Positions 52,153 through 61,423 of a stretch of DNA of 64,000 bases are shown here, piece after piece. The stretch is from Moduliflexus sp964602655 (GTDB lineage Bacteria > Moduliflexota > Moduliflexia > Moduliflexales > Moduliflexaceae). The stretch spans positions 25,236 to 89,235 of the forward strand of contig CAZRSF010000018.1 in the NCBI GenBank assembly GCA_964602655.1, read 5' to 3'. The notes under the pieces were generated by a model. The model worked only from the letters and a program-made list of their open reading frames with translations, was not told the origin of the DNA and did no database searches. The translations under genes were made by a program, and so were the position numbers. The first letter of the stretch is position 1; the number at the start of each line of letters is the position of its first letter.

Positions 52153-53685
52153 TTAAGATTGCCCCATGCCAAACAATCGCGCTGCCGCTCGTTTGGGATG
52201 CGTCAAGGCGAAGCAGGCGCGACTTAACCAGGGGAACTGTTTTCTGTATCGGTGCGACCACCAATTCAAGAGATATAATTTATAAATTCCCCAGTGTTTC
52301 AGAAAAAAGAATGGGTGCTGAAGCATATCCAGCAAAAAATTCCGCAAGAGTTGTTCTTCGATGTAGCGATGCTTTTCGAAAAATTCCTCATCCGAAAACG
52401 CCGTGCGATTGTAAAAAAATTCGCGATTGCAGAGCGGGCTCACATCGCAGAGCCATTCATGATACCGCGCTTCCGTCATTCTGCCGCTTTCGCCGATAAA
52501 CCCGTCGGTTTTCGCGATCTCGTATAATGGACTGCCGGGCAGCGGCGTAATAATCGTCAAACGCCTCGCGGGATAATGCACCTCTTTGAAGAGTTGCAGC
52601 GTTTCCGCAATAGTCTGGTCGCTTTCGCCCGGATAACCGAAAATCAATTGGATTTTGACAGGAAGCTGAATTTCCCGGCAGATAGTCAAAACGTTTCGAA
52701 TTTGTTCGGGGGTAATCTCTTTCCTCATATTGGTCAAAATCGTTTGACTTCCCGATTCGACGCCGAATCCGACACAGAGGCATCCGGCGTCTTTCATTGC
52801 CGCCAGAATTTCTTTATCGAGTAAATTTGCCCGACCTTGCCCATCCCAAATGACATCCAGCGGTTTGATTTTCTGGCAGAGTTCCAGCGTCCGTTTTTTG
52901 GAAATGACCATCAGTTCATCAAGAAAATGAAACATCCGCACGCCGTAGTGTTCTTTGAAATACTCCATTTCCTTAATGATGTAATCAACGCTTTTATATT
53001 TGACGCTCCGAACACTTTTCGAACAGAAGTTGCAGTTATACGGACAGCCTCGCCCCGTCAGAAGTGGCATGATTCTCTGTCCCCGATATTCCGAGCGCAA
53101 GACATCCATCGGCTGCGCGTGAGTTAGATAGAACTCCATGTCGAACAGATCGTAGGCCGGATACGGGAGCGCGTCAAGGTCTGGCGGCATCGCGCGCGGC
53201 GGAGTGACGCGAAACTCATTTCCTGATGTCCGATAGGCAATTCCATCAATGTGGTCGAACGGCTTCCCGGAGACAATTTCAGGATAGGTTTCTTCGCCGG
53301 GACCGATGACGCAAATATCGGCGGCGGTTTCCGGAAACAGCACATGATACGAATACGACGCCAACGGACCGCCGACCGTGATCACGGCGTTCGACACCGC
53401 TTTAATATCCTTGCAGAGTCGCTGGACATAGCGATAATGATTGATAATGCCCGTGATTCCGATATGATCATAAGCGTCAAGAAAGCCGCTCCGAATTTTC
53501 TCTCGAACACCGTCGTAATCTATTTTTTGACTGTACAAGTCCCAGACATCAACCTGATGCCCTTGCTCTCGAAGACATGCCGCGATATACCCCAAGCCGA
53601 AAGGAAAGAGGCTATGCTTTTTGACGTGCGCGGTAAATTTGAACTTCGGGTTAATCAATAATACTTTTGATTGAGTTGACGTCAT
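52153..53685 (-). CDS. B12-binding radical SAM enzyme
   Basis: The 510-residue protein has an N-terminal cobalamin-binding-like Rossmann region (KVLLINPKFKFTAHVKKHSL, FPFGLGYIAACLREQGHQV), the radical SAM motif GRGCPYNCNFCSKSV (C-x3-C-x2-C) and the core IKIQLIFGYPGESDQTIAETL. Such enzymes often methylate unactivated carbon in lipids, sugars or antibiotics. Location just upstream of the KAS III gene suggests it modifies the same acyl chain or sugar. Substrate unknown. Confidence 0.9.
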   Translation of the reverse strand: MTSTQSKVLLINPKFKFTAHVKKHSLFPFGLGYIAACLREQGHQVDVWDLYSQKIDYDGVREKIRSGFLDAYDHIGITGIINHYRYVQRLCKDIKAVSNAVITVGGPLASYSYHVLFPETAADICVIGPGEETYPEIVSGKPFDHIDGIAYRTSGNEFRVTPPRAMPPDLDALPYPAYDLFDMEFYLTHAQPMDVLRSEYRGQRIMPLLTGRGCPYNCNFCSKSVRSVKYKSVDYIIKEMEYFKEHYGVRMFHFLDELMVISKKRTLELCQKIKPLDVIWDGQGRANLLDKEILAAMKDAGCLCVGFGVESGSQTILTNMRKEITPEQIRNVLTICREIQLPVKIQLIFGYPGESDQTIAETLQLFKEVHYPARRLTIITPLPGSPLYEIAKTDGFIGESGRMTEARYHEWLCDVSPLCNREFFYNRTAFSDEEFFEKHRYIEEQLLRNFLLDMLQHPFFFLKHWGIYKLYLLNWWSHRYRKQFPWLSRACFALTHPKRAAARLFGMGQS

Positions 53686-53848
53686 ATATGTATTCGTATC
53701 CTATCCCAAGATATACTTCAGATATTACGAGGTAAATAGTTATCCAGCCGTTTCGACGGTCATTGCATTTTTGTCAATCGGATTCTGCATCATTGCCGTA
53801 AAAGCATCGCAGGCATCGGAAATCTATCGCTCGTGAGCGTTGATGGAT

Positions 53849-54790
53849 TCATTGCGCCTCCATCAATGAAAGATATTGATTATAATCTCTGATGTAATCA
53901 TTCGGATCGTACTCGTCCGAAGCAAAGACCAATAAGACGGCATCGTGAGAATACTTATACTCGATACCCCAAATCATCGGCGGCAGATAGAGTCCGATTT
54001 GGGGGTGATTCAACAAAAATTCCTGTCTGTTTTTTCCATTATCGGCAACAATCGAACACGAGCCTTTGACGCAAATCAGAAATTGATGACAGCATTTATG
54101 CGCATGTTCCCCCCGCGTTTCCTGGCTTGGAACATGAAACACCATAAAATATCTTTTGGGAGTGAATGGAATGTCTTTGACAAATTCACCGACAGAGAGG
54201 TCTCCTCGAATATCCGTAAACATAGGCAATGTATGGATTGTCACGCCTTCAACGCAACTCTGCTCGATACGTCGAACGGTTGTCGCGGCGTCTTGCTGCC
54301 ATACCGCAATTTTTTCCTGTCCGCGATGATTCGCATATCCGCTGATTCTGGCAGGATTTCCGATGACAATCGCATTCGCCGGGACGCTTTTGGTGACGAC
54401 CGCACCTGCGCCGATCATGGCGTTTCGACCGATTTCAATTCCCGGAAGAATGGTCGCATTCGCGCCAATCGAAGCGCCTTCGCGAAGAATCGTTTTTTCG
54501 AATCGTTCTAGATATTGTTTGCTTCTGGGAAACAGATCGTTGGTAAACGTCGCATTCGGGCCGATGAAGACATCATGTTCAATCACGATGCCATCCCATA
54601 TCTGCACGCCGCATTTGATCGTGACTCTATCGCCGATCACCACGTCGTTTTCAATAAAAACGCCGTCGCAGATATTGCATTCCGCGCCGATTCGCGCGCC
54701 AGGAAGAATATGCGCAAACGCCCATATTCGCGTCTGTTCTCCTATTGATTGAGATTCGCAGATGCCTTGCGGATGCACGAAATAGGTCAT
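53849..54790 (-). CDS. Hexapeptide acetyltransferase fused to a cupin 3,4-ketoisomerase domain (FdtC/FdtA-type)
   Basis: The 313-residue protein has an N-terminal left-handed beta-helix acetyltransferase (hexapeptide repeats: IGEQTRIWAFAHILPGARIG, CNICDGVFIENDVVIGDRV, FIGPNATFTND; about 1-170) and a C-terminal cupin (TPKRYFMVFHVPSQETRGEHAHKCCHQFLICVKG; about 180-313) like the FdtA/QdtA dTDP-hexose 3,4-ketoisomerase. Together with the FdtB-like aminotransferase this makes dTDP-3-acetamido-3,6-dideoxyhexose (Fuc3NAc- or Qui3NAc-type). It overlaps the GT2 gene by 4 nt. Confidence 0.88.
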   Translation of the reverse strand: MTYFVHPQGICESQSIGEQTRIWAFAHILPGARIGAECNICDGVFIENDVVIGDRVTIKCGVQIWDGIVIEHDVFIGPNATFTNDLFPRSKQYLERFEKTILREGASIGANATILPGIEIGRNAMIGAGAVVTKSVPANAIVIGNPARISGYANHRGQEKIAVWQQDAATTVRRIEQSCVEGVTIHTLPMFTDIRGDLSVGEFVKDIPFTPKRYFMVFHVPSQETRGEHAHKCCHQFLICVKGSCSIVADNGKNRQEFLLNHPQIGLYLPPMIWGIEYKYSHDAVLLVFASDEYDPNDYIRDYNQYLSLMEAQ

Positions 54791-55728
54791 ATTTTCTCCT
54801 TGCCGCGATATTCGATCTGTGTCATCACAATCGCAGAGGGACGCTGTTTGGTATTTTCATAGGTTCGCCAGATATAGACACCTAAAATGCCCATCCCCAG
54901 AATATTCAAGGCACCGAAAAAGGAAATCGCGACAATTAAGGCTGCATAGCCTTTGATGTCGATCATCCCTGATATTTTGCCATAAATCCCGGCACTGATC
55001 AACCCTAATGAAATAATGACTCCGATCATGCCGACGGCTAACAAAAATTGTATTGGCCAGTCGGTAAACGCGAAAATGCTATTCATGAAATAGGCAAACT
55101 TTTTCGAAAACGTCCAGGCGGATGTTCCGCTATGTCTCGGCCGTCGTTGATAATACACGACTTCGCGCCTGAAACCGATCCAGAATAATAAGGACACGAG
55201 CGAACTGTGTGATTCGTCTAATTGCAGAAGTTGTTCGGAAACGTTACGATTACACCCGAACATATCCACCCCACCGGAAGGAATTTCTTTGACGATAAAA
55301 CGCCGGTATAATCCCCAAAAAACTGCTGATAACGAGCGAGTAAAAAACGGGTCTTCTCGTTTGGCTCGCGCGCCGACAACCACGTCGCAATTCCCTTCGC
55401 GCAATTTCTGAAAAAATTCAATAACAAGTTCCGGCGGTTCTTGAAGGTCTGCCGCCATCACGGCCATGAATGCTCCGCTTGCCGCAGCCATTCCGGTGCG
55501 TATTGCGGCAAACGACCCGAAATTTCTGGAATGCGCGATGAGTTTGGCCATGAATTTCTGCTGCGGCAGCAATTGCTGCAACAGTTCGAATGAATTATCC
55601 GGACTGCCATCAATCACGAAGATCGTCTCCAATTCCCCGTCCACAGACGCATTGATCGTCTGGATCGCCTCAAGCAGGGCATGAAGGCAACTTTCGTTTT
55701 TATAGACCGGAATGATTAACGAATACAT
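54787..55728 (-). CDS. Membrane-anchored GT2 (GtrB/ArnC-type)
   Basis: The 313-residue protein has a GT2 domain (SLIIPVYKNESCLHALLEAI, VIDGSPDNSFELL, AADLQEPPELVIEFF, GANR-like GARAKREDP) and two C-terminal helices (FLLAVGMIGVIISLGLISAGIYG, AALIVAISFFGALNILGMGILGVYIW). It likely makes a polyprenyl-phosphate sugar at the inner membrane. It is transcribed between the FdtB-like and FdtC/FdtA genes. Confidence 0.92.
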   Translation of the reverse strand: MYSLIIPVYKNESCLHALLEAIQTINASVDGELETIFVIDGSPDNSFELLQQLLPQQKFMAKLIAHSRNFGSFAAIRTGMAAASGAFMAVMAADLQEPPELVIEFFQKLREGNCDVVVGARAKREDPFFTRSLSAVFWGLYRRFIVKEIPSGGVDMFGCNRNVSEQLLQLDESHSSLVSLLFWIGFRREVVYYQRRPRHSGTSAWTFSKKFAYFMNSIFAFTDWPIQFLLAVGMIGVIISLGLISAGIYGKISGMIDIKGYAALIVAISFFGALNILGMGILGVYIWRTYENTKQRPSAIVMTQIEYRGKEKI

Positions 55729-55733
55729 AGAGT

Positions 55734-56825
55734 TTACCAGGAATTAACCACAGCCGCAATCATTGCGACTTCCTCATCGGTCATTTCAGGAAAACAGGGG
55801 AGCGTTAACACTGAGGCGCATGCCTGTTCTGTTTCTGGCAGAGAAAGATGGGTATACCGATTATTCAGGCAACGTTGTTGATAATCCGGGATCGGATAAT
55901 GAATATCGCTGCCGACCTGATGCTGCCGCAGATACTCCAATAACGATTGACGTTCATTAACCCGAATGACGTACAAATGGGCGACATCCTCGGCGGCGCC
56001 GATACGTGGTAAGACAACGCGCGGATTAGTGATCTGCGCATGGTATTGATGCGCAATGCGCCGTCGTCGTTCGTTCCATACGTCCAAATACGGCAATTTC
56101 ACATTCAGTATCGCAGCCTGAAGTTCGTCAAGTCGGCTATTTTTCCCGCCAACGATGGCATTCTGATATTTTTTCTCCCATCCATATTGCCTCAACATTC
56201 GCATTGTTTCAGCCAACTCGCGGGATTGAGTAATCAACGCGCCGCCATCGCCGATGGCGCCAAGGTTTTTGGTGGGATAAAAACTGAAACACCCTACGTC
56301 TCCCCACGTACCGACTCGTTTACCCTCGATATTTGCTCCATGCGCCTGGGCGCAATCTTCGATCAGCGGGACATGATAGGCGTGACAGAGCGACGCGATC
56401 CGTTCGATATCCGCGATTCGACCATACAAATGTGTGGCGATCACAGCATTGATCTCGGCAGCGTTCAGCATCTCTTCCAGCGATGCGGGGGACATTGTCA
56501 TCGTGACCGCATCAATATCGACATACACCGGGACAGCGTTGACCTCGAGAATCGCCGTACTCGCATAGAAACCGGCATTCGCCACGGTGGCGACGCGAGC
56601 GCCTGCGCTGATAGATAATGCTCTCAAGCCGATTTCAAGCGCATCAGTGCCATTTGCCACCGAGACACAATGCGCTGCGGCGCAATAGGCCGCAAAATTC
56701 TCCTCGAACGCGCGAACTTCTTGACCTAACACATAATAGCCGCCTTGAACAACATGAGAGATTGCTTCGAGTATCGCTCGACGAAGCGCATCGTCCTGTC
56801 TTGTGAGGTCATTAATAAGGATCAT
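55734..56825 (-). CDS. DegT/DnrJ-type sugar aminotransferase (FdtB-like)
   Basis: The 363-residue PLP enzyme has FSFYPTKNLGAIGDGGALIT with the Schiff-base Lys, plus VSVANGTDALEIGLRAL and IEDCAQAHGANIEGKRVG. The family transfers an amino group from glutamate to a keto sugar. With the adjacent FdtA/FdtC fusion this fits the 3-amination step of a dTDP-6-deoxyhexose. A dTDP-glucose dehydratase is not in the window. Confidence 0.92.
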   Translation of the reverse strand: MILINDLTRQDDALRRAILEAISHVVQGGYYVLGQEVRAFEENFAAYCAAAHCVSVANGTDALEIGLRALSISAGARVATVANAGFYASTAILEVNAVPVYVDIDAVTMTMSPASLEEMLNAAEINAVIATHLYGRIADIERIASLCHAYHVPLIEDCAQAHGANIEGKRVGTWGDVGCFSFYPTKNLGAIGDGGALITQSRELAETMRMLRQYGWEKKYQNAIVGGKNSRLDELQAAILNVKLPYLDVWNERRRRIAHQYHAQITNPRVVLPRIGAAEDVAHLYVIRVNERQSLLEYLRQHQVGSDIHYPIPDYQQRCLNNRYTHLSLPETEQACASVLTLPCFPEMTDEEVAMIAAVVNSW

Positions 56826-56846
56826 ATATAGTTCTTTGCACTCTGT

Positions 56847-57896
56847 TTATTCTTCACAAATATCTTCCCAACGTAACAGACGATCTTTTTTGACATCACA
56901 TGCGAGCATTCTGCCGATCAGCCGCTCTTTTTCTTGATACGGAATGCCTGTCCCAGGCTTTTTGGCAAGGAGCATCTCGTCTGCCAGGATCGTTCCGGCT
57001 GCCAGATCATACGCCGGAGCCAGGCTCTTCGTAAAGAGGCGGCGCATCTGCGTCATTTCGACGGCCATCGCGTCTTTGTCAACCGGATGCTGCCTCATCG
57101 TTGTAAAGGCGTTGCGGGCATCCGCCAGCAGCTTGAATTCACCAAGCGTCAGCGACGCAGGAACGTCGGGGCCGAACATGCGGCGGTCAAAGGTCACATG
57201 CGCTTCGAACAGGTGAACGCCTTGCGCTAAGGCCGCTAAACCGGGAAACAAACTGCCGGAATGATCGGACAGGCCGACAGGACAGTGGAAGCGCGTCCGA
57301 AATTCGTCAAGCGCGTTCAATCCGACTTCTTCAAGGGCAACCGGATACTTGCTTGTGCATTGAAACAAAGCGTAGGAAAACTGCCGCGCCCGAAACCATG
57401 CGACCATGTCAGCGATTTCGGTATATGAACACATCCCTGTGCTGAATAAGATCGGCGCTCCGGTGTTGCCCATCGCCAGCAGCAACTCTTCGGAGGCGAA
57501 CTCGCCTGAACCGACTTTCCACGCGGGCATTCCGATGCGGGCGAGCCATTCGACTGCCTTCAGCGAGAACGGCGAACTGAGAAAGATCAATCCTTTTTCC
57601 TTCGTATGGTTCGCTAATTCGAGCCACTGCGCTTCGGTAAATTCCATGCGCTTCCAGTAGGCGTAACGCGTCGCGTCCTGCGTCGTAAAGGCTTTCCGAA
57701 ACGGCTCATCTAACGTGGATTCCTCTTCCGCGATATGCGTTTGAAATTTGATCGCGTCCGCTCCGGTCTGCGCCACCGCATCTATATAGGCGTGCGCCAT
57801 GCCTAACGAGCCGTCGTGCGCCTGGGCAATTTCTGCGATCAAAAATGGCGGAAACCCCTCGCCAATCGTTCGATGTGCTATCGTAATCGTCTTCAT
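56847..57896 (-). CDS. neuB: N-acetylneuraminate/nonulosonate synthase with SAF domain
   Basis: The 349-residue NeuB condenses phosphoenolpyruvate with a hexosamine to make a nonulosonic acid. Signature segments are PFLIAEIAQAHDGSLGMAHAYIDA, ADAIKFQTHIAEEESTL, KVGSGEF, and VGLSDHSGSLFPG. A C-terminal SAF domain (SLAPAYDLAAGTILADEML and KKPGTGI) is present. The exact product (Neu5Ac, legionaminate or other) cannot be told. It overlaps the next gene by 4 nt. Confidence 0.93.
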   Translation of the reverse strand: MKTITIAHRTIGEGFPPFLIAEIAQAHDGSLGMAHAYIDAVAQTGADAIKFQTHIAEEESTLDEPFRKAFTTQDATRYAYWKRMEFTEAQWLELANHTKEKGLIFLSSPFSLKAVEWLARIGMPAWKVGSGEFASEELLLAMGNTGAPILFSTGMCSYTEIADMVAWFRARQFSYALFQCTSKYPVALEEVGLNALDEFRTRFHCPVGLSDHSGSLFPGLAALAQGVHLFEAHVTFDRRMFGPDVPASLTLGEFKLLADARNAFTTMRQHPVDKDAMAVEMTQMRRLFTKSLAPAYDLAAGTILADEMLLAKKPGTGIPYQEKERLIGRMLACDVKKDRLLRWEDICEE

Positions 57897-59017
57897 TGCG
57901 TCCCTTCCAATGTTTTGGCGACCATAAAGTCAATGATTTTCGACCAGACCATCGAATTTTCAATCGCAGTTTCTACGCGCGCAAGGCACTGTGTCCTGAT
58001 TTCAGGATGGGTCAACAGGACATCGATCTGCGAAAGAAAATCGGAAAAATCATTTTTAAAAAAGATGTCGTCGGGCATTCGATGCCACCAGACCGCATCC
58101 GTCGTCGGCGTATTGATCACAGGCAGCGACCCAAGCGCCGCCGCTTCGTAATGCCGGAAACAGTCCCATCCATCCCCTTCGACAGAAATCGTCAATTTGC
58201 TTCTGGCAATCAATTGACAATATTCTTCGAATGAGCGCGAGTCAGTCGAAGCGACGACGTTCCAGCCGCTATTCGAGGCATATTCCTGGAGCAATCGAAA
58301 CGCGGTCGCCCGCATAGTGTTCGAAATGCGGCTGCCGAAAAAAACATCAATATCTTGCGGCTGCGTTCGCAAGCGCCGTAATTGCTCGAATTTATCGTCC
58401 AAAATGCCAAGCGGAATCCCGCAGACTTTATCCACTAACGCCAGCGTCTCAGGCGTCTGCGCGGATTTGCGGCGAAACGGATGATAGAGCAAAAAACGAT
58501 TATAGGGAACTTCGCGTTTGAAATAGCAGGTGACGTGTTTGAGGATGTCGATATCTCCCGGTTCGAGATAGATCGGATCGCGCAAATCAATGGCGGCCAT
58601 CGGCGCATATTGGCGTAATTCCGAGAGGGGCAGCGGGAATCTATAGGATGGGGGTCGTTTGCTCCAACCGCTGCGAAGCATTCGTTTGATCTGCTGAAAT
58701 CGCGATTGGCGCGGGGAATAAAACATCGCGCCGCGTTTGTCGAACAATACGATGGCGTCATACCTGCCTTGCGTCAGGCTCTCACGGAGCGTCTGCGTAT
58801 CGGGAAGAACGTTGTGTTGTAAAATATCCCAGTCTTCGGCCTTAATGAACCGGTCGCGATAGGCGACGGGAAACGGCGGAAATTGCGCGAATTCGATCAG
58901 CGAACTTGCGCGGAGTCCGTGAAGAATCATCACAGATTCGCTGATATTATTGAACGATCTGAGGAATAATATCCGATAACGGCGGCATTGCGAGGCGTCT
59001 CTGTGAATATCGTCCAT
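57893..59017 (-). CDS. Glycosyltransferase-like protein of the glycan locus
   Basis: The 374-residue protein has a C-terminal donor-type half (DIDVFFGSRISNTMRATAFRLLQ, LTISVEGDGWDCFRHYEAAALGSLPVI) like family 1/exostosin-type transferases. The WDCFRHYEAAALG segment parallels the donor site EGFG..EA of GT-B enzymes. The N-terminal half is less recognisable. It is coupled by 4 nt to neuB1 and begins right after the stop of the upstream gene. Confidence 0.7.
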   Translation of the reverse strand: MDDIHRDASQCRRYRILFLRSFNNISESVMILHGLRASSLIEFAQFPPFPVAYRDRFIKAEDWDILQHNVLPDTQTLRESLTQGRYDAIVLFDKRGAMFYSPRQSRFQQIKRMLRSGWSKRPPSYRFPLPLSELRQYAPMAAIDLRDPIYLEPGDIDILKHVTCYFKREVPYNRFLLYHPFRRKSAQTPETLALVDKVCGIPLGILDDKFEQLRRLRTQPQDIDVFFGSRISNTMRATAFRLLQEYASNSGWNVVASTDSRSFEEYCQLIARSKLTISVEGDGWDCFRHYEAAALGSLPVINTPTTDAVWWHRMPDDIFFKNDFSDFLSQIDVLLTHPEIRTQCLARVETAIENSMVWSKIIDFMVAKTLEGTQ

Positions 59018-60379
59018 TTATACAGGCCTTACGGAAACGTTCTTCGCCTGATCTATTTCAGCGAAGACCGCAGCTCGCACACGCTCCGACGCCTTGCCGT
59101 CGCCATTGCCGACCCACGTATCCAAAACGCGAATGCTTGCCGGAGGAAGTTCGGCGCGAGACCGACGGCGTTCGCAGGCAACCCGATACAGCGCCGCGCA
59201 TAACTCTTCCGGGGACGCGGCATATTCGACGGCATCTTCGAAATTCACAATAAACGGCTGAAATTCCGGTCTCGTCGCTTCGGCGAAACGCGGCACGACC
59301 ACCGGACGGTCAAGCGCTAAGGCATCAAGAACAGCGGTCGTATTGAAGCCGCAGACCGCGTCGCTTGCCATCAGCAGATGAATCGGGTTGCCGCGATCCA
59401 CGATTTTCAGATTCGCAGGAAATGTAGCAGCACCGCCTAATATGTCTTCTAACACGTCCGTATGCACTTTTTCGGCTTTGGTTTTGATCACCACGTCAAT
59501 ATCGGCATGTTCTTTGGCCAGGCGCACCATCGCCGACAGCGTCTCTTGCAGCAGCGTCGTCCATTGCACCGTTTCGCTCATCTCATGATGCTCGGTCTGT
59601 TTGAGAAATCCTAACGGAGTGCGGGTAAAGAAAAAAAAGAGAACGGTCATGCGCGTATCAGCCCGACGTTCCGCCGCTAATGCCGCACGCGCCTGATGCA
59701 GCGAATCGAAACGCGGCGATCCGGTAATCCGAATGCGCTCTGCCGAGATGATTCGGCCTGCGATTTCCGCCCGACGCTCGAAATCGTTATACACCAGGAT
59801 CGCTCTGCCCTGAAACGAGGCACGATGAATTCGATAATTTTCCGCATATAACTCGGCTACGTAATCAGGGCGCAGGCTCTCTTTATGCAGGGCAATGAAC
59901 AGAATACCGATCTGTTCCGATGCGCCAGCGAATTCCTGTTCCGCATGATAGGAAAAATTGCCGGTCAAGACCGCGTCGAACGCAAAAAATTTCCGCAACG
60001 CCGTCAGCATTTCGACCAAAAAGGCGCGATACGCTTGTTTCTGGCGATCATCCTCGGCAGATTGGCTGCGATACCGCACATCCGTCAGATGCGCTGGTAA
60101 AAATTCATCGGCAATATATTTGAGCATTCTGCGCGACATGCCATACAACGCGACATTTTCAGCCTGTTCGAAGACCGCGAGCATATCATCATCGAAAATC
60201 GCTTTTCGCAACACGCAAATCGTATATTGGGGACGAGACGACGTGCGAGATGTGCGGAATCTGCGAATGGTCAATCTGAATAGAACTGCCGCAATCTTCG
60301 GATAATTGCGGCGAACGCAGACACGAAAAATATCCGCCAGAACGATATTATACAGATAATTATAGATTTTTTTAAGCAT
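59018..60379 (-). CDS. CDP-glycerol-transferase-like/capsule-type GT-B protein
   Basis: The 453-residue protein has ALHKESLRPDYVAELYAE, ILVYNDFERRAEIAG, RIRITGSPRFDSLHQA and HLLMASDAVCGFNTTAVLDALALDRPVVVPR, the pattern of TagF/capsule phosphotransfer or GT-B enzymes using CDP-sugars or CMP-sugars. A CMP-nonulosonate transferase is possible given NeuA and NeuB genes nearby, but not proven. Its N-terminus is basic and may associate with the membrane. Confidence 0.72.
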   Translation of the reverse strand: MLKKIYNYLYNIVLADIFRVCVRRNYPKIAAVLFRLTIRRFRTSRTSSRPQYTICVLRKAIFDDDMLAVFEQAENVALYGMSRRMLKYIADEFLPAHLTDVRYRSQSAEDDRQKQAYRAFLVEMLTALRKFFAFDAVLTGNFSYHAEQEFAGASEQIGILFIALHKESLRPDYVAELYAENYRIHRASFQGRAILVYNDFERRAEIAGRIISAERIRITGSPRFDSLHQARAALAAERRADTRMTVLFFFFTRTPLGFLKQTEHHEMSETVQWTTLLQETLSAMVRLAKEHADIDVVIKTKAEKVHTDVLEDILGGAATFPANLKIVDRGNPIHLLMASDAVCGFNTTAVLDALALDRPVVVPRFAEATRPEFQPFIVNFEDAVEYAASPEELCAALYRVACERRRSRAELPPASIRVLDTWVGNGDGKASERVRAAVFAEIDQAKNVSVRPV

Positions 60380-60402
60380 GTCGGCCTGATTCGAAGGATG
60401 CT

Positions 60403-61251
60403 CTATTCTTCATGATAACGCAATTTTTGCGCAATCGGCAATTCTCGCTCTGTCATGCGTTTATTGCCATCGCCTAAAATTTCTGACACTCTGCGGCAAT
60501 CTCGAACGAGAAGTTCTAACCCTCGTCGTTCTAACGAAGCCGCCTGATCGCTTCCATACATCGTTCGATCAAGGGTGATATGTCGTTCTATAACAGTCGC
60601 TCCGAATGCCGCTGCAAGGACGGACGGCAGAACGCCTCGCTCGTGTCCGCTATATCCGACCGGACACTGATACCGTTCTTGCAACGTTTTTAACGCTCTG
60701 ATATTGCATTCTTCGTCATCGGACGGATAGGTCGAAACGCAGTGCATCAATGTAAACGGGCAATTGTGCTGCCGGAAGATTTCGACAGCGTGATCGATTC
60801 TTGCCCAGTCGCTCATGCCGGTCGAAATAAACGTGTGCGTTCCATCCTGCGCCATGAGGCGAAGCAGCTTTTCATGCGTCAGCATGGCGGAGGCGACTTT
60901 GTTATAGGGGAGATGATATTGCCGGAGAAATTCGAAACTTGGCTCATCCCAGGGGGCAGCAAACCAGATGATCCCTTTTTCGCTGCAATAGCGGTCAATC
61001 TCGTCATATTCGGCTTTGCCGAATTCCAAGCCTTCTTTTTGCGCGCGTTGCGTCGTTCCCCATAAACTTTCACGCGGCGAGTTCAAAAACTCTTGCGAAT
61101 AAATCACGTCAATCGTGCGTTTTTGGAACTTGACGGCATCGCAGCCGGTTTCTTTCGCCATGTCAATCAAGCGTTTGGCAATCGCGACATCGCCGTTATG
61201 GTTGATGCCGATTTCAGCAATCATAAAAATAGGTTGAGCAGCCATAGACAT
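60403..61251 (-). CDS. NeuB-type nonulosonate synthase lacking the SAF domain
   Basis: The 282-residue protein has NeuB segments MIAEIGINHNGDVAIAKRLID, DAVKFQKRTIDVIYSQ, NKVASAMLTHEKLL, VGYSGHERGVLPS and IERHITLDRTMYGSDQ, but stops after the TIM barrel (SEILGDGNKRMTERELPI) without a SAF domain. Loss of SAF may change substrate access, which in other NeuB enzymes is shaped by the partner's SAF domain. It may accept a phosphorylated hexose, given the phosphatase gene nearby. Start ATG 61251 has AGGTG upstream; ATG 61245 is an alternative. Confidence 0.88.
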   Translation of the reverse strand: MSMAAQPIFMIAEIGINHNGDVAIAKRLIDMAKETGCDAVKFQKRTIDVIYSQEFLNSPRESLWGTTQRAQKEGLEFGKAEYDEIDRYCSEKGIIWFAAPWDEPSFEFLRQYHLPYNKVASAMLTHEKLLRLMAQDGTHTFISTGMSDWARIDHAVEIFRQHNCPFTLMHCVSTYPSDDEECNIRALKTLQERYQCPVGYSGHERGVLPSVLAAAFGATVIERHITLDRTMYGSDQAASLERRGLELLVRDCRRVSEILGDGNKRMTERELPIAQKLRYHEE

Positions 61252-61270
61252 AATCCATTACACCTGTTCA

Positions 61271-61368
61271 TTAATTTTTAGTAGTGCTTCGTACCGCCGA
61301 CGTCCTCGTCGGCCTCTCTCGGAAACGCCGACGAGGACGGCGGCGGTACGCTCTTTATTAAAAATTAA
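61271..61368. repeat. 98-bp intergenic palindrome
   Basis: The outer arms TTAATTTTTA (61271-61280) and TAAAAATTAA (61359-61368) match perfectly. Inner arms 61290-61313 and 61327-61350 match at 23 of 24 positions (starting CGTACCGCCGACGTCCTCGT). The AT-rich ends and GC-rich core make a long hairpin between neuB2 and the cytidylyltransferase fusion gene. Confidence 0.8.
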
Positions 61369-61423
61369 CGGAACAATGTACTATTCTCCAATCATGACAT
61401 CATGATATTCGTGGTTCGGAAAC

